Below are positions 1-15,211 of a stretch of 64,000 bases of DNA, piece by piece. The notes under the pieces are model-generated. The model was not told where the DNA came from, ran no database searches, and was given only the letters and a program-made list of their open reading frames with translations. The DNA is from Arthrobacter sp. Hiyo4. GTDB taxonomy: Bacteria; Actinomycetota; Actinomycetes; Actinomycetales; Micrococcaceae. Where the stretch lies: assembly GCA_002370555.1 (NCBI GenBank), contig AP014718.1:620001-684000 (forward strand), given 5' to 3'. The translations under genes and the position numbers were made by a program. Position 1 is the first letter of the stretch. Every line of letters begins with the position of its first letter.

Positions 1-195
1 ATCAGGGAGAGCACCATTTCACTGGACCTGGCTGCCCTTGAACTTGACCCCGAGGACCTGACGCCCAACGGCGGGTTCCGGGTAGATGACCTCATCTCCG
101 GAGAATCCTGGGAATGGGGCGAATACAACTATGTCCGCCTGGACGCGCACGTTGAACCCGCCCACGTCCTGAGCGTAAGGAGAATGCATCAGTGA
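1..195 (+). CDS. glgE: GlgE maltosyltransferase, C-terminal end only
   Basis: The reading frame is open from the first base and ends at TGA 193-195, giving 64 residues. The tail, with [15 protein letters not shown] followed by VEPAHVL, resembles the C-terminus of alpha-1,4-glucan:maltose-1-phosphate maltosyltransferase, the enzyme that extends alpha-1,4-glucan from maltose 1-phosphate. The catalytic domain lies outside the window. The stop overlaps the next start by GTGA, so it is probably translationally coupled to treS. The identity rests on this short tail plus the treS-mak-glgB neighbours, which are the expected partners. Confidence 0.8.
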   Translation: MRESTISLDLAALELDPEDLTPNGGFRVDDLISGESWEWGEYNYVRLDAHVEPAHVLSVRRMHQ

Positions 196-1983
196 GCTTT
201 AACCCGCAGAGTTCCAGCCAGCATTTCACCCCCAAGAGCACCTTTGAGCTACATGCCCCTGGCCTGGCTCACGATCCTCTGTGGTACCGGAAGGCCGTGT
301 TCTATGAGGTGCTGGTCCGGGCTTTCGCGGATGCGAACGGCGACGGTTCGGGCGACTTCACCGGCCTGATCGACCGGCTGGACTACCTGCAGTGGCTCGG
401 CATCGATTGCCTGTGGCTGCCGCCGTTCTTCCAGTCGCCGCTGCGTGACGGCGGCTATGACATTTCGGACTACAACTCCGTCCTGGATGAGTTCGGCACC
501 ATCAGCGACTTCAAGCGGCTCGTGGCCGAGTCCCATGCCCGCGGTGTCCGGGTCATCATTGACCTGCCGCTGAACCACACCTCGGACCAGCACCCCTGGT
601 TCCAGGAATCGCGCAAGGACCCGGACGGTCCCTTTGGCGACTTTTACGTGTGGAGCGACACTGACGAGAAGTACCAGGACGCCCGCATCATCTTCGTGGA
701 CACAGAGGAGTCCAACTGGACCTTCGACCCCATCCGCCGGCAGTTCTTCTGGCACCGCTTCTTCAGCCACCAGCCTGACCTGAACTTTGAGAACCCCAAG
801 GTCATCGAAGCGCTCTTTGACGTGGTCCGTTTCTGGCTGGACCAGGGCATCGACGGTTTCCGGGCGGACGCCATCCCGTACCTCTTCGAGGAAGAGGGGA
901 CCAACTGCGAAAACCTGCCGGCCACCCATGACTTCCTGCGCAAGCTGCGGGCTATGGTGGATGAAGGCTACCCTGGCCGCGTCATCATCGCCGAGGCCAA
1001 CCAGCCGCCCAACGAAGTGGTGGAGTACTTCGGAACAGCGGAGGAGCCCGAATGCCACATGGCCTTCCACTTCCCCATCATGCCGCGCCTCTACTACGCC
1101 CTGCGGGACCAGAAGGCCGCTCCGATCATCGAGACCATGCATGACACCCGGAGATCCCCGAAGGGCGCAATGGGGAACGTTCCTCCGCAACCACGACGAA
1201 CTGACGCTGGAGATGGTCACGGCCGACGAGCGTGCGGCGATGCTGGGCTGGTATGCCCCGGACCCCCGGATGCGCGCCAACATCGGGATCCGGCGCCGGC
1301 TTGCGCCGTTGCTGGATAATTCCCGGCCGAGATCGAACTGATCAACGCGCTGCTGCTGTCGCTGCCCGGCAGCCCGTTCCTGTACTACGGGGACGAGATC
1401 GGCATGGGGGACAACATCTGGCTCGATGACCGCGATGCTGTGCGCACCCCCATGCAGTGGAACCCGGACCGGAACGCAGGATTCTCCAACGCTGATCCCG
1501 GCAAGCTCTACCTGCCGGTCATCCAATCGCTGGTGTACAACTACGCCATGGCCAATGTGGAAGCCGAGGCCGCCCACTCCGGTTCCCTGCTCCGCTGGAC
1601 CCGGCAGATCCTCAGCGTCCGCAAGAACCATCCCGCCTTCGGGCTGGGCGCGTTCAAGCATGTGGAAGCGGACCACGACGCCGTGGTGGCGTATCTCCGG
1701 GAACTTTCGGAGGACAACACTGCGGGCTGCCCGGCGAATCCATTTTGTGCGCCTTCAACCTTTCGCAGCACCCTGTCGCGGCAAAACTGCGGATTCCGCA
1801 GTTTGCCGGCCGGGCCTGCGTGATGTGTTCGGCGGTCAGCCGTTCCCCGGCATCGACGACGACGGATCGCTGACGCTGACCCTGGGAAGCCATGATTTCT
1901 TCTGGCTGCGGATCCGCTCCGCGACGTCGAACCCGGCCTCCCCGTACACGCAGGCACTGCCCATTCTGTCCATCGAGAACTGA
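192..1983 (+). CDS. treS: trehalose synthase (maltose alpha-D-glucosyltransferase), frame broken
   Basis: This GH13 enzyme interconverts trehalose and maltose and feeds the GlgE pathway. The GTG start overlaps the glgE stop. Visible GH13 motifs are DLPLNH (residues about 125-129), GFRADA with nucleophile Asp226, IIAEAN with acid/base Glu268, and FLRNHDE near base 1195. The frame shifts by one missing base at about 1148, 1164, 1323, 1731 and 1813; adding one C or G to the local run each time rejoins a protein of about 597 residues ending in LSIEN. Without those repairs it would be a badly broken gene. No separate C-terminal kinase domain is fused; maltokinase follows as its own start one base after the stop. 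Confidence 0.85.
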
Positions 1984-1984
1984 C

Positions 1985-3434
1985 ATGGCCCAGCCCACCC
2001 TGACAGCCCCACTAAGCGCCGTCCTTCGAGAATGGCTTCCGCGCCAGCGGTGGTTCCCTGTGAAAGCAGCCGATTTTTCGCTGGAACAGGCAGGCAGCCT
2101 GAGCCTTGAGGATACCGCCGGGCAGGCCCGGCTGGAGATCTTCCTGCTGGCTGTTTCCTCCCGGACGGCCGACGGCGGACTCCGCACTGACGTCGTACAG
2201 GTCCCGCTGAGTTACCGGGCAAGTCCGCTTGCCGGAGCGGAGCGGGCCCTGGTGGGCCAGGCGCCCGGGCCGGCATGGCCTGGATCTATGACGCCGTGCA
2301 TGATCCATCCTTTGTGTCCGCCTGGCTGGAGCTGATCCGGTCCGAATCGGGCTCGAGTACGGGTTCGGCGACGGGCCACCGCACCCGGTCGGAGCACCGA
2401 CTGCCTACCGCCCACGGAATGGTCAAAGTCCTGTCCGGCGAACAGTCCAACAGCTCTGTCATTGTTGACGACGGCGAGTCCGCGGCGATCGTGAAATTCT
2501 TCCGAGTCCTCTCCGAAGGGATCAACCCTGAGGTCGAGGTGGGGCGGCACTGACGGCCCAGTGCACCTTCGAGGTTCCGGCCACGCTCGGCTGGGTCCGT
2601 GGGGAATGGCAAGCGCCGGCGTCGTCGGGGCACCCGGCACAGGAGCCATCGCAGGGCGAGCTTGCCGTAGCCCACGAATTCCTCGCCGGCGGCCGCGATG
2701 CTTGGCGCCTGGCCGTGGATGCCGCGCGCACCGGCGCTGATTTCACCGCCGAGGCGCATGCCCTGGGTGCGGCCACAGCCACAGTCCACCGGCGGCTGGC
2801 CGAAGCACTCGGCACATCGGTTGAACCGGCCCCGGGTCAGCTCATTGCGCCCGGAGTAGCCCAGCGGGTCCGGCAGGCATGGGCGGAAGCCAGTGCCGCC
2901 GTCGGGCCTTACGACTACGCGCTAGAGACTCTGCTTGGCGAGCTCGACGGCGTGCCCGCAGGGCCGCTGCAGCGGATCCACGGCGATCTCCACCTCGGCC
3001 AGATCCTGCAGGTCCCCGGCCACGGCGGCCAGCCCGGCCGGTGGGCCGTCCTTGATTTTGAAGGTGAGCCACTGCGGCCCATCGCCGAACGCAACTTCCC
3101 CGATGTTCCGGTCCGGGACGTGGTGGGTATGCTGCGTTCCTTCGACTATGCGGCAGGCGCGGCCGAACGCGAATATCAGGGTGCCCGCGTTCCGGCGTCT
3201 TGGGTTGATGATTGCGCGGACGCGTTCCTTGCCGGGTATGCCGCAGTCACACCCGGCACCATCGACCGGACTTCACCGCTCTTTGTGGCATTGTGGCTGG
3301 ACAAGGCCCTTTACGAAGTCGTATATGAATTGCGGAACAGACCTGACTGGCTGGCCATTCCAACGAATGCGTCCAGGCGGCTCCTCAGCGTTAAAGGCTC
3401 CGGCGATCAGGCCGGAGCAGCATCGGAAGGTATG
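1985..3434 (+). CDS. mak: maltokinase (Mak/Pep2), frame broken and running into glgB
   Basis: Phosphorylates maltose to maltose 1-phosphate, the GlgE substrate. The N-terminal cap begins [21 protein letters not shown] from ATG 1985. The kinase catalytic loop HGDLHLGQ is near base 2979 and the metal-binding DFEGEP near 3054, both typical of maltokinases. One G is missing at about 2268 and one at about 2542. After these the frame has no stop and reads through in phase into glgB. A TGA in another frame at 3433-3435 overlaps the ATG at 3432, the kind of ATGA junction expected for two separate genes. The exact C-terminus is therefore unresolved: a real Mak-GlgB fusion, or a stop hidden by further missing bases. 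Confidence 0.75.
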
Positions 3435-3437
3435 AAA

Positions 3438-5689
3438 ATGACAGGCTCAGCACGTACAGACCGGCCCCGGGTGCCTCTTCACGTGGACCCGGATACGTTG
3501 GCCCGAGTCGCGAACGGCGAACACCACGCGCCGCACTCGGTGCTCGGCGCCCACCTGGACGACCACGGCCACGTGACGGTCCGGACGCTTAAGCACCTCG
3601 CGGAGGTAGTGAGTGTGGTGACTGCCGTGGGTTCAGTGCCCATGACCCACGAAAGCAACGGGGTATGGGTGGCAGTCCTCGAACCGTTGCAGGCTGGCCA
3701 CGTCCCCGACTACCGGCTGGAAGTCACCTACGCCGGTGCCGCGCCCCTGACTGTGGATGAGCCGTACCGTTACCTGCCCACCGTGGGTGAAGTGGACCTG
3801 CACCTGATCGGCGAGGGCCGGCACGAGAAACTCTGGGAAGTCCTGGGCGCGCACGTCCAGCACTACAAGTCCTCGCTCGGCGATGTTGACGGCGTCTCCT
3901 TCGCCGTCTGGGCACCGAACGCGCAGGCCGTCCGCGTCAAGGGCGATTTCAATGCCTGGGACGGCCGCGAAAATTCGCTCCGCTCGCTGGGGTCATCAGG
4001 CGTGTGGGAAGTCTTCCTTCCCGGCGTTTTAGCAGGAGCGTGCTACAAATTCGAGATCAAATCCAAGAGCGGGCACTGGGTCGAGAAGGCGGACCCCTTG
4101 GCCTTCGGCACCGAAGTCCCGCCGCTGACGGCGTCCCGCGTAGTGGAACCGTCCTACGTTTTCAAGGATGCCGAATGGATGGCCGCACGCGCCCAGCGTG
4201 ACCCGCACAATTCGCCGATGAGCGCCTACGAGGTCCACCTCGGATCCTGGCGCCTTGGCCTGGGCTACCGGGAACTCGCCAAGGAGCTGGTGGACTACGT
4301 CAAATGGCTGGGCTTCACGCACGTTGAGTTCATGCCCGTGGCCGAGCATCCGTTCGGCGGCTCCTGGGGCTACCAGGTGACGTCCTACTTTGCGCCAACG
4401 TCGCGCTTCGGCCATCCCGACGAATTCCGGTTCCTGGTGGATTCCCTGCACCAGGCCGGAATCGGCGTGCTGCTGGACTGGGTCCCGGCGCACTTCCCCA
4501 AGGATGCCTGGGCACTGGCCCAGTTCGACGGCGAACCCCTGTACGAGCACGCCGACCCGAACCTGGGCGAACACCCCGACTGGGGAACGCTGATCTTCGA
4601 CTTCGGCCGCACCGAGGTGCGGAACTTCCTGGTGTCCAACGCGCTGTACTGGCTTGATGAGTTCCACATCGACGGACTCCGGGTTGATGCGGTGGCCTCG
4701 ATGCTGTACCTGGACTACTCACGCGAAGAGGGGCAGTGGTCACCCAACCGCTTTGGCGGACGCGAGAACCTTGAAGCCATTTCCTTCCTCCAGGAAGTCA
4801 ACGCCACCGTCTACAAGACCCACCCCGGAGCGGTGATGATCGCCGAGGAGTCCACGGCTTTCCCCGGTGTCACCGCCCCCACAAGCCATGGCGGCCTGGG
4901 CTTCGGGCTCAAATGGAACATGGGTTGGATGCACGACTCCCTCAAGTACGCCTCCGAGGACCCGGTCAACCGGAAGTGGCACCACGGTACGTTGACGTTC
5001 TCCATGGTCTACGCGTTCACCGAGAACTTCCTGCTCCCCATCAGCCACGACGAAGTAGTGCACGGCAAGGGCTCAATGCTCCGGAAGATGCCGGGCGACC
5101 GCTGGCAGCAGCTGGCCAACCTGCGCGCCTTCTTTGCCTACCAGTGGGCGCACCCGGGAAAGCAGCTCATTTTTATGGGCACCGAATTCGGCCAGGAGGC
5201 TGAATGGTCCGAGCAGCACGGACTGGACTGGTACCTGGCCGACATTCCGGCGCACCGAGGATTGCAGCTCCTCACCAAGGACCTTAACGAGCTCTACAGC
5301 TCGACCCCGGCCCTCTACGCGCGGGACAACGAGCCCGGTGGTTTCCAGTGGATCAACGGTGGGACGCCGACCGCAATGTCCTGACGTTTGTCCGCTGGGA
5401 CAAGGACGGCAATCCGTTGGTGTGCGCCATCAACTTCTCCGGCGGGCCGCATGTGGGCTACGTCCTCGGTGTTCCCGCTGCCGGAAGTTGGACTGAAGTG
5501 CTCAACACGGATGCTGCGGCCTATGGCGGTTCAGGTGTTTTGAACGGCGGTGAGCTGATTGCCCTGGACGAAGGGCTTGATGGCCAGCCGGCATCGTTGA
5601 CCGTGACGCTGCCGCCCCTGGGTGCGGCGTACTTCAAGCCTGTTCCCTTGGCAGCCGGCGGACCGAATAGTGTGAACCCGCTCTCTTAA
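3438..5689 (+). CDS. glgB: 1,4-alpha-glucan branching enzyme
   Basis: Introduces alpha-1,6 branches into the glucan made by GlgE. I chose ATG 3438 because GGAAGG lies 7 bases upstream; an ATG at 3432 is too close to it. An N-terminal domain and a CBM48-like domain precede the GH13 barrel. Motifs are [22 protein letters not shown] (nucleophile Asp), [11 protein letters not shown] (acid/base Glu) and [14 protein letters not shown]. One G is missing at about 5362, moving the last ~108 residues to another frame; the joined protein is about 750 residues, normal for GlgB. It is the last gene of the cluster and is followed by a terminator. Confidence 0.88.
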
Positions 5690-5702
5690 GTGCGCGGCGA
5701 AA

Positions 5703-5735
5703 AGCCCGGAATTCCTTGAGATTCCGGGCTTTTTG
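5703..5735 (+). terminator. rho-independent terminator after glgB
   Basis: Inverted repeat AGCCCGGAAT / ATTCCGGGCT with an 8-base loop, followed by a run of five T. It closes the glgE-treS-mak-glgB transcript just before the rRNA leader. Confidence 0.85.
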
Positions 5736-6155
5736 CTGCCCTCAGGGTGGGGTGCAGGGGGCTGTTCGGGGCTTGGTTGGCCATCCCGGCAAAGTGGTGG
5801 TAGAGTTTATTTCCGCGCTGCTCCACGGAGTCAGACCGAAAAAACCGACACGAAAGCCTTAGGCTGAGAACGTCGCGGACGCCGGTTTGACAAGGGTGAG
5901 ACCAGCGGGTAAGTTTGAAAAGTTGCTCCGGAGCGATCCACGGCCGAATGAATGGTTGTGGTGGTGCCGGGTGTGTCTGTTGTTTGAGAACTCAATAGTG
6001 TGCCAAGTTTATTGATACCAATTTATTGTATTGAATTGGTTGAATTGACTGGATCCGCCACCCCGTGGTGTGGTCTGGTTTTTACAGCTGGTTTCAAATT
6101 TTGTGCAGCCATTTTATCCTGTTATTTCCGGGGTTGGTGGTTGTGTCTGTTTTAC
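5736..6155 (+). promoter_or_regulatory. rRNA operon promoter and leader region
   Basis: No gene is seen in these 420 bases. A promoter-like pair TTGACA (5887-5892), 17-base spacer, TAAGTT (5910-5915) is the best candidate for rrn transcription; a weaker pair TTGGCC (5777) and TAGAGT (5801) with 18-base spacing lies upstream. The stretch TTGTTTGAGAACTCAATAGTG (from 5980) recurs in slightly altered form in the 16S-23S spacer and is part of the pre-16S processing stem. The short ORF at 6000-6188 overlaps the 16S gene and is not a protein. Confidence 0.55.
5977..6004 (+). other. 5' arm of the pre-16S processing stem
   Basis: Twenty-eight bases starting CTGTTGTTTGAG and ending AGTGTGCC can pair with 7895-7922 in the spacer (GGCACACT...CAACAG): about 22 Watson-Crick pairs, four G-U pairs and two mismatches. 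This is the arrangement expected for RNase III release of pre-16S rRNA. Pairing is inferred by reading the two strands, not by a folding program. Confidence 0.65.
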
Positions 6156-7684
<1,529 letters not shown>

Positions 7685-7894
7685 AGCACCTACAATCACC
7701 GTGCCAGGCGTTATGCCTGTGTGGTGGGGTTGTCAGGAGTATATGCCCGTTGCGCAGACGCAAGTTCTGCGGCGGGTGCTCAAGGGTGGAATATCAACGA
7801 ATAGCGGCCGCTTGTTTTGTGCCTCGCCCAGTACGGATCCCCTCTTGAGGGTGTCCTGGAACGGTGTGGGTGCGGTATGGGTGGTTTAGTGTTT

Positions 7895-7922
7895 GGCACA
7901 CTGTTGGGTCCTGAGGCAACAG
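7895..7922 (+). other. 3' arm of the pre-16S processing stem
   Basis: Begins GGCACACTGTTGG and ends GGCAACAG; complementary to 5977-6004 in the leader, enclosing the 16S gene. Confidence 0.65.
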
Positions 7923-8010
7923 GACCGGGTTTTCCCGGTACTTGTTTGTTTCTGGTTTCCTGGCTGCACCGAGCGCGCACTTTTTTGTGTGTGGGGTGTG
8001 TGGTATGGGG

Positions 8011-8043
8011 TTGTTGTTTGAGAACTACATAGTGGACGCGAGC
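8011..8043 (+). other. 5' arm of the pre-23S processing stem
   Basis: Thirty-three bases, with TTGTTTGAGAACTACATAG in the middle, are complementary to 11359-11391 downstream of 23S with only one A-C mismatch and two G-U pairs. This long stem encloses the 23S gene and is the likely RNase III substrate. The motif is nearly the same as that in the rRNA leader. Confidence 0.75.
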
Positions 8044-8154
8044 ATCTTTTATAAGAAGCAATTTCCAAGAATTATGAACCTGGATCTGTCTGCACTCTTT
8101 TGGGTGTGGGTGGTTTTCATGGTTCTCTCGTGAATTAGTTTTTGATCTTTTGTG

Positions 8155-11290
<3,136 letters not shown>

Positions 11291-11529
11291 CCACACATCA
11301 CCCCTGCAAACGGTTCAAAAGCGTTTGCAAACCGGGGTGGTAAAAAGATAACAAGACTGCTTGCGTCCACTATGTGGTTCCCAAACAACAAACCCGTCAC
11401 GGGCTTGTTGCAGGGAACAAAAAACACAACATAATAACAACACCACTTCTGCAACTAAAAGTTGCAGAAAGCATGTTGTAACCACAGATTTCCCAGCCCA
11501 CGGCACAGCCAACGGGTACGGGAGCAAGG
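11291..11529 (+). other. 23S-5S spacer with 3' arm of the pre-23S stem
   Basis: The stretch at 11359-11391 (GCTTGCGTCCACTATGTGG...) pairs with 8011-8043. Further on, an imperfect hairpin uses GCAACTTTTAGTTGC-like halves around 11450-11465 (GCAACTAAAAGTTGC as written). No gene. Confidence 0.75.
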
Positions 11530-11647
11530 GTTACGGCGGTCATAGCGTGGGGGAAACGCCCGGTCCCATTCCGAACCCGGAAGCTAAGACCCACAGCGCC
11601 GATGGTACTGCACCCGGGAGGGTGTGGGAGAGTAGGTCACCGCCGGA
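11530..11647 (+). rRNA. rrf: 5S ribosomal RNA
   Basis: About 118 nt starting GTTACGGCGGTCATAGCG and ending GTCACCGCCGGAAC, whose ends pair. Contains the conserved CCCGGTCCCATTCCGAACCC segment and AGTAGGTC. Third gene of the rRNA operon. Confidence 0.95.
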
Positions 11648-11664
11648 ACATCATTAAAACGGTC

Positions 11665-11698
11665 GAGAGCCCCCAACCACCAGGTTGAGGGGCTCTCC
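11665..11698 (+). terminator. rRNA operon terminator
   Basis: Inverted repeat GAGAGCCCCCAACC / GGTTGAGGGGCTCTC shortly after 5S. The T tract is weak (CCCACTTT), but the position and stem strength fit an rrn terminator. Confidence 0.75.
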
Positions 11699-11766
11699 CA
11701 CTTTAACCACCACACCCGGCACAAACAGCCCGGGCACAGCCGTAGAGCCGCGTAGAGTTGACGTCC

Positions 11767-12264
11767 ATGGAGAACCTTTTCAGCCACGCGGACGGCGCCC
11801 TGCCCGCTTCAGTTGAGCCCGCAGAGAACCTTGAACCTGTCATCTGTACTGTCACAGTGCCGGGGCCGGTGGCGCAGGCGTTCGCCGGCTTCACGGATCA
11901 CACGCACTTGTGGTGGCCACTGGATTCACACGGTGTGTACGGCGCAGGATCTTACGTTGAGTTTGAAGAGAACCTCATCGTGGAGACAGCTGACGACGGC
12001 AGGACTGCCGTCTGGGGTTCCATAGATGACTGGCAGCCGCCGCTTTCCTTCCACGCGTCCTGGTATGCCGGGACCACCGCTATCTGGTCCACCGAGCTGC
12101 GAGTCGCGTTCAGGGCCGTGGAATCCGGGACCGAGCTGCGCCTGGTCCACAACAGCTGGGAAGGTGCGGAGGATCCCGCCGCAGCCCGCGCCGACTATGC
12201 TGCCGGCTGGCCGAAGGTCCTGGACCGTTTCGTGAGGTTCATGGGCGGGGAAGCCCAGGCCTGA
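11767..12264 (+). CDS. SRPBCC / AHSA1-like domain protein
   Basis: 165 residues from ATG 11767; an upstream TTG at 11758 is possible. The fold signals are those of an START/Bet v1-like small-ligand pocket protein: VPGPVAQAFAGFTDHTHLWWPLDSHG near the start, and a C-terminal GWPKVLDRFVRFMGG helix typical of AHSA1 members. Ligand and function are not known. It stands alone, convergent with the lacI-type gene downstream. No signal peptide, so cytosolic. Confidence 0.75.
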   Translation: MENLFSHADGALPASVEPAENLEPVICTVTVPGPVAQAFAGFTDHTHLWWPLDSHGVYGAGSYVEFEENLIVETADDGRTAVWGSIDDWQPPLSFHASWYAGTTAIWSTELRVAFRAVESGTELRLVHNSWEGAEDPAAARADYAAGWPKVLDRFVRFMGGEAQA

Positions 12265-12311
12265 CAGCGAACTGATAATGCATTCGGTTCATAACGGGCT
12301 GGGGAGCGCAG

Positions 12312-13358
12312 TCAGGCCGGCGGGACGGCTGTGCTGTTCCGGACGAGGAACTCCGTAGGGTACTCCCGGTCGGTGGCCGCTGCTGACGGTGGCGTGCCCT
12401 TGTTAGGCCGCTTCGCGCCGGCGTCGAGCGTTTCCAACAGCATGCGGGCCGCCAGGGCGCCCTGGCCGCGCGCATCCTGGTTGATGGTGGTCAGCCCAAA
12501 GACTTCGCCGAGTTCGTGTCCGTCCATGCCGATCACGGAGAGATCCTGTGGCACGCGCAGGCCGAAGTCGCGCGCGGCGAGGATGGCGCCGATGGCCATC
12601 TCATCGGAGGCGGCAAAAACCGCTGTGGGCCGCCCGGCCGCGGAGGCCAGGAGATTGCGGGCAGTGGCGTAGGCGCCCTGGATGGTAAAGTCCGCGGACA
12701 CTACCCATTCGGGGCGGACAGCATGCCCCGCGGCCTGCATTGCTGCCTCAAAGCCGGCGCGGCGTATCCCGGGGAGTTTGAAGTCCTGGTTCAATTCGGG
12801 ATCGCCGGTGATGTGTGCGATACGCGTGTGGCCCAGCCCGAGGAGATGCTCGGTGGCTGTCCTGGCCAGGCGGGCGTCATCAATCCTGATAGTGGATGCG
12901 CCGGCCAGGGCACCGCCGATGCCGACGATCGGACGTCGGATTGCCAGGAGCTGTTTGATTTCTGACTCGCTCAGGACCAGTGCCACAGCGATGACCGCAT
13001 CCAGCCGCTTGCGGAGCAGGAAGTCGTTCAGGACGCTGTGGCGGCGTTCCGGCCGGTCACCCACGTTGTACAGGGTGAGGTCGTAGCCGGCATCGAGCAA
13101 TGTGCCGGACACGCCCTCCACCACGGACGAGAAGTACCAGCGGTGGATGGACGGGACCACCAGGCCCACGTTGTGGTTACGGCCTGAAGCCAGGCTGGAC
13201 GCGTGGTAGGACGGGACGAAGCCCAGTTCGTCGGCTGCCGCCTTTGCCAACTGCCTGCTCTTGGCCGACACGTTCGCCTTGCCGCTGAGCGCCCGCGACA
13301 CAGTGGCAATCGACAGCCCGGCGCGGTCGGCAACGTCCTTGATGCCCGCAAATCCCAC
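12312..13358 (-). CDS. LacI-family transcriptional regulator
   Basis: The N-terminal helix-turn-helix IKDVADRAGLSIATVSRALSG is diagnostic of LacI/GalR regulators and is followed by a periplasmic-binding-like sugar-sensing domain (VGLVVPSIHRWYFSSVVEG, later VIGMDGHELGEVFGLTTINQD). I start it at GTG 13358 (VGFAGIKDVAD), which overlaps the glucosidase stop by one base (TAGTG); a longer in-frame start at 13391 would add a basic extension lacking family resemblance. About 348 residues, normal for the family. It is the second gene of an operon with a GH13 glucosidase and probably represses it through the two operator-like sites at 15131 and 15198; the inducing sugar is inferred to be an alpha-glucoside. 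Confidence 0.85.
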   Translation of the reverse strand: MGFAGIKDVADRAGLSIATVSRALSGKANVSAKSRQLAKAAADELGFVPSYHASSLASGRNHNVGLVVPSIHRWYFSSVVEGVSGTLLDAGYDLTLYNVGDRPERRHSVLNDFLLRKRLDAVIAVALVLSESEIKQLLAIRRPIVGIGGALAGASTIRIDDARLARTATEHLLGLGHTRIAHITGDPELNQDFKLPGIRRAGFEAAMQAAGHAVRPEWVVSADFTIQGAYATARNLLASAAGRPTAVFAASDEMAIGAILAARDFGLRVPQDLSVIGMDGHELGEVFGLTTINQDARGQGALAARMLLETLDAGAKRPNKGTPPSAAATDREYPTEFLVRNSTAVPPA

Positions 13359-15097
13359 TATGCCGCGTCGCCTCCGCCAACCCGCAGCCACGCCGTTTCC
13401 CCGGACGCCAGGAAGAGGGTTGAGCCGGAGCCAGAGTCAGAGCCGGCGCTGCGGACAAGGATGTTGCCTGCCGGCATCTCCAGCGGTTCGTGGTTGAGGT
13501 TCATGAGCACCAGCGTATCGCCGTTCAGGTACGCCAGGGACGAGCCTGTGCACCAGTCCTCGGCCCAAGCCAGTGACCCCCTGCCCAGGTCAAGTTCGCG
13601 GCGCAGCGCCAGCATATTCCGGTACAGGGAAAGATGCGACGACGGCGATGCGGCCTGTGCGTCCCGTGCCAGGTCCGCGAAGCTCGCCGGAAAGGGAAGC
13701 CAGGGATCCTGGCCAGCGCCAAAGCCCAGGTGCCGTTCTGTGCTGCGCCACGGGAGTGGAACCCGGCAGCCGTCGCGGCCCAGCCGGGACCCTCCGGTGC
13801 GCGCGAACGTGGGGTCCTGCCGCAGGTGCTCTGGAATGTCGATGCCGTCCGGCAGCCCGAGCTCCTCACCCTGATACAGGTACGCGGCACCGGGCAGACC
13901 CAGCATAAACAGGGAGGCGGCCGCTGCACGCCGGCGGCCCAGGACTGCGTCCGGCTGCGGATCGGCCGGCCCGATGCCGTCGCCATCCCGCGGACCGGAG
14001 CCGTTGTAACCAAAGCGGCTGGAATGCCGGACCACGTCGTGGTTGGAGAGCACCCAGGTGCTGGGGGCTCCTACTGCGTCCAGTGCAGTCAGCGAGTCTG
14101 TAATAACACTGCGCATCCGGTAAACGTCCAGCCCTGCGTGCAGGTAGGGGAAGTTGAAGGCCTGGTGCATTTCGTCGGACCGGACCCAGTCGGCGAGGCG
14201 GGGCAGTGGGTCAACATTGGCTTCGGCACACAGAATGCGGTCCGGCCCGTACTCGTCCAGGATCAGGCGCCAAGCCCGGAAGATGTCGTGCAGGGCCGGC
14301 TGGCCGAACATCGGAGCCTCGTGGCCGGGGAAGCCGTCCGAGCTGCCGCCGTCGGCCCGGCCGCCCCAGGCGGGCAGGCCCGGGCCTTGACCAAAGCGTG
14401 GGCGACGTCCACCCGGAAGCCGGAGACACCGCGGTCCAGCCAGAAACGGAGCACCCGCTCAAATTCGGCGTGCACGGCCGGGTTGTCCCAGTTGAAGTCC
14501 GGCTGGGAGGAATCAAACAGGTGCAGGTACCACTGGTCCGGCTGGCCGTCCGGCCCCGTGACCCGGGTCCAGGCCGGACCGCCGAAATGGGACTGCCAGT
14601 TGTTGGGCGGTTCGTGGCCTTCAGGCCCGCCCCGTCCCGGAAGATGAACATGTCGCGCTCCGGGCTCCCTGATTGGGAGGCGAGGGCTGCCTGGAAAGCC
14701 GCGTGCTGGTCCGAGCAGTGGTTGGGAACCAGGTCCACGATGACCCGCAGCCCCAGACGGTTGGCCTCGGCAATCATGACGTCGAAGTCATCCAGGGTGC
14801 CGAAGATCGGATCCACGTCGCAGTAATCGCTGACGTCATAGCCGGCGTCGCGCTGCGGGGATTTGTAGAAGGGGGACAGCCAGACGGCGTCCACATCCAG
14901 CTCGGCCAGTTGCGGAAGTTCCTCGGTAATCCCCGCGAGATCGCCGATGCCGTCGCCGTTGAGGTCCCGGAAGGACCGGGGTACACCTGGTAGATGACGG
15001 CCGAGCGCCACCAGCCGGGGGTGTTGTCGGCATCGTGGATAAGGGACAGCCGGCCCATCATTGGGGCGGTGGCGGTAAACGCTGTATCTACTGACAT
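13358..15097 (-). CDS. GH13 alpha-glucosidase / oligo-1,6-glucosidase, frame broken
   Basis: Hydrolyses short alpha-glucosides in the cytosol. Start ATG 15097. In order: WWRSAVIYQVYP, DLNGDGIGDLAGI, DAVWLSPFYKSP, VIVDLVPNHCSD, GFRVDVAHAL with the Asp nucleophile, RILCAEANVDP with the Glu acid/base, and WVLSNHDVVRHSSRF. One base is missing at about 14980, 14631 and 14383; the joined protein is about 580 residues, a normal length for alpha-glucosidases. No signal peptide. It is the first gene of an operon with the LacI regulator and diverges from an FAD-linked oxidase. Exact substrate cannot be told from the sequence. Confidence 0.82.
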
Positions 15098-15130
15098 GGA
15101 GGACAGCTTAGACCCTAAGCGGCGGGAAAC

Positions 15131-15144
15131 TGCAAACGTTTCCA
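15131..15144. promoter_or_regulatory. LacI-type operator 1
   Basis: TGCAAACGTTTCCA, a near-palindrome with the central CG of LacI/CcpA-type operators, 34 bases upstream of the glucosidase start. A sister site lies at 15198-15211. Confidence 0.6.
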
Positions 15145-15160
15145 GCAGAAAGCTAATCTG

Positions 15161-15176
15161 CCTACTGATAAGTAGG
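15161..15176. repeat. palindrome CCTACT-GATA-AGTAGG
   Basis: Perfect 6-base arms with a 4-base centre, located between the two LacI-type operators in the divergent promoter region. It may be an additional regulator site or part of a promoter. No factor can be named. Confidence 0.45.
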
Positions 15177-15197
15177 TTACTGAGAATCCGCCTTGGC

Positions 15198-15211
15198 TGG
15201 AAGCGTTTACA
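15198..15211. promoter_or_regulatory. LacI-type operator 2
   Basis: TGGAAGCGTTTACA; its reverse complement TGTAAACGCTTCCA matches operator 1 at 12 of 14 positions. Centres are 67 bases apart, a spacing at which looping or control of both divergent genes is possible. Confidence 0.6.

Noticed and set aside
249..1676. Long minus-strand ORF opposite treS (475 codons)
   Set aside because: High-GC shadow frame; its translation is low-complexity Val/Arg/Gly-rich and matches no family, while the plus strand encodes treS.
13634..14647. Plus-strand ORF of 337 codons across the glucosidase
   Set aside because: It is antisense to the conserved GH13 motifs and shows no family likeness.
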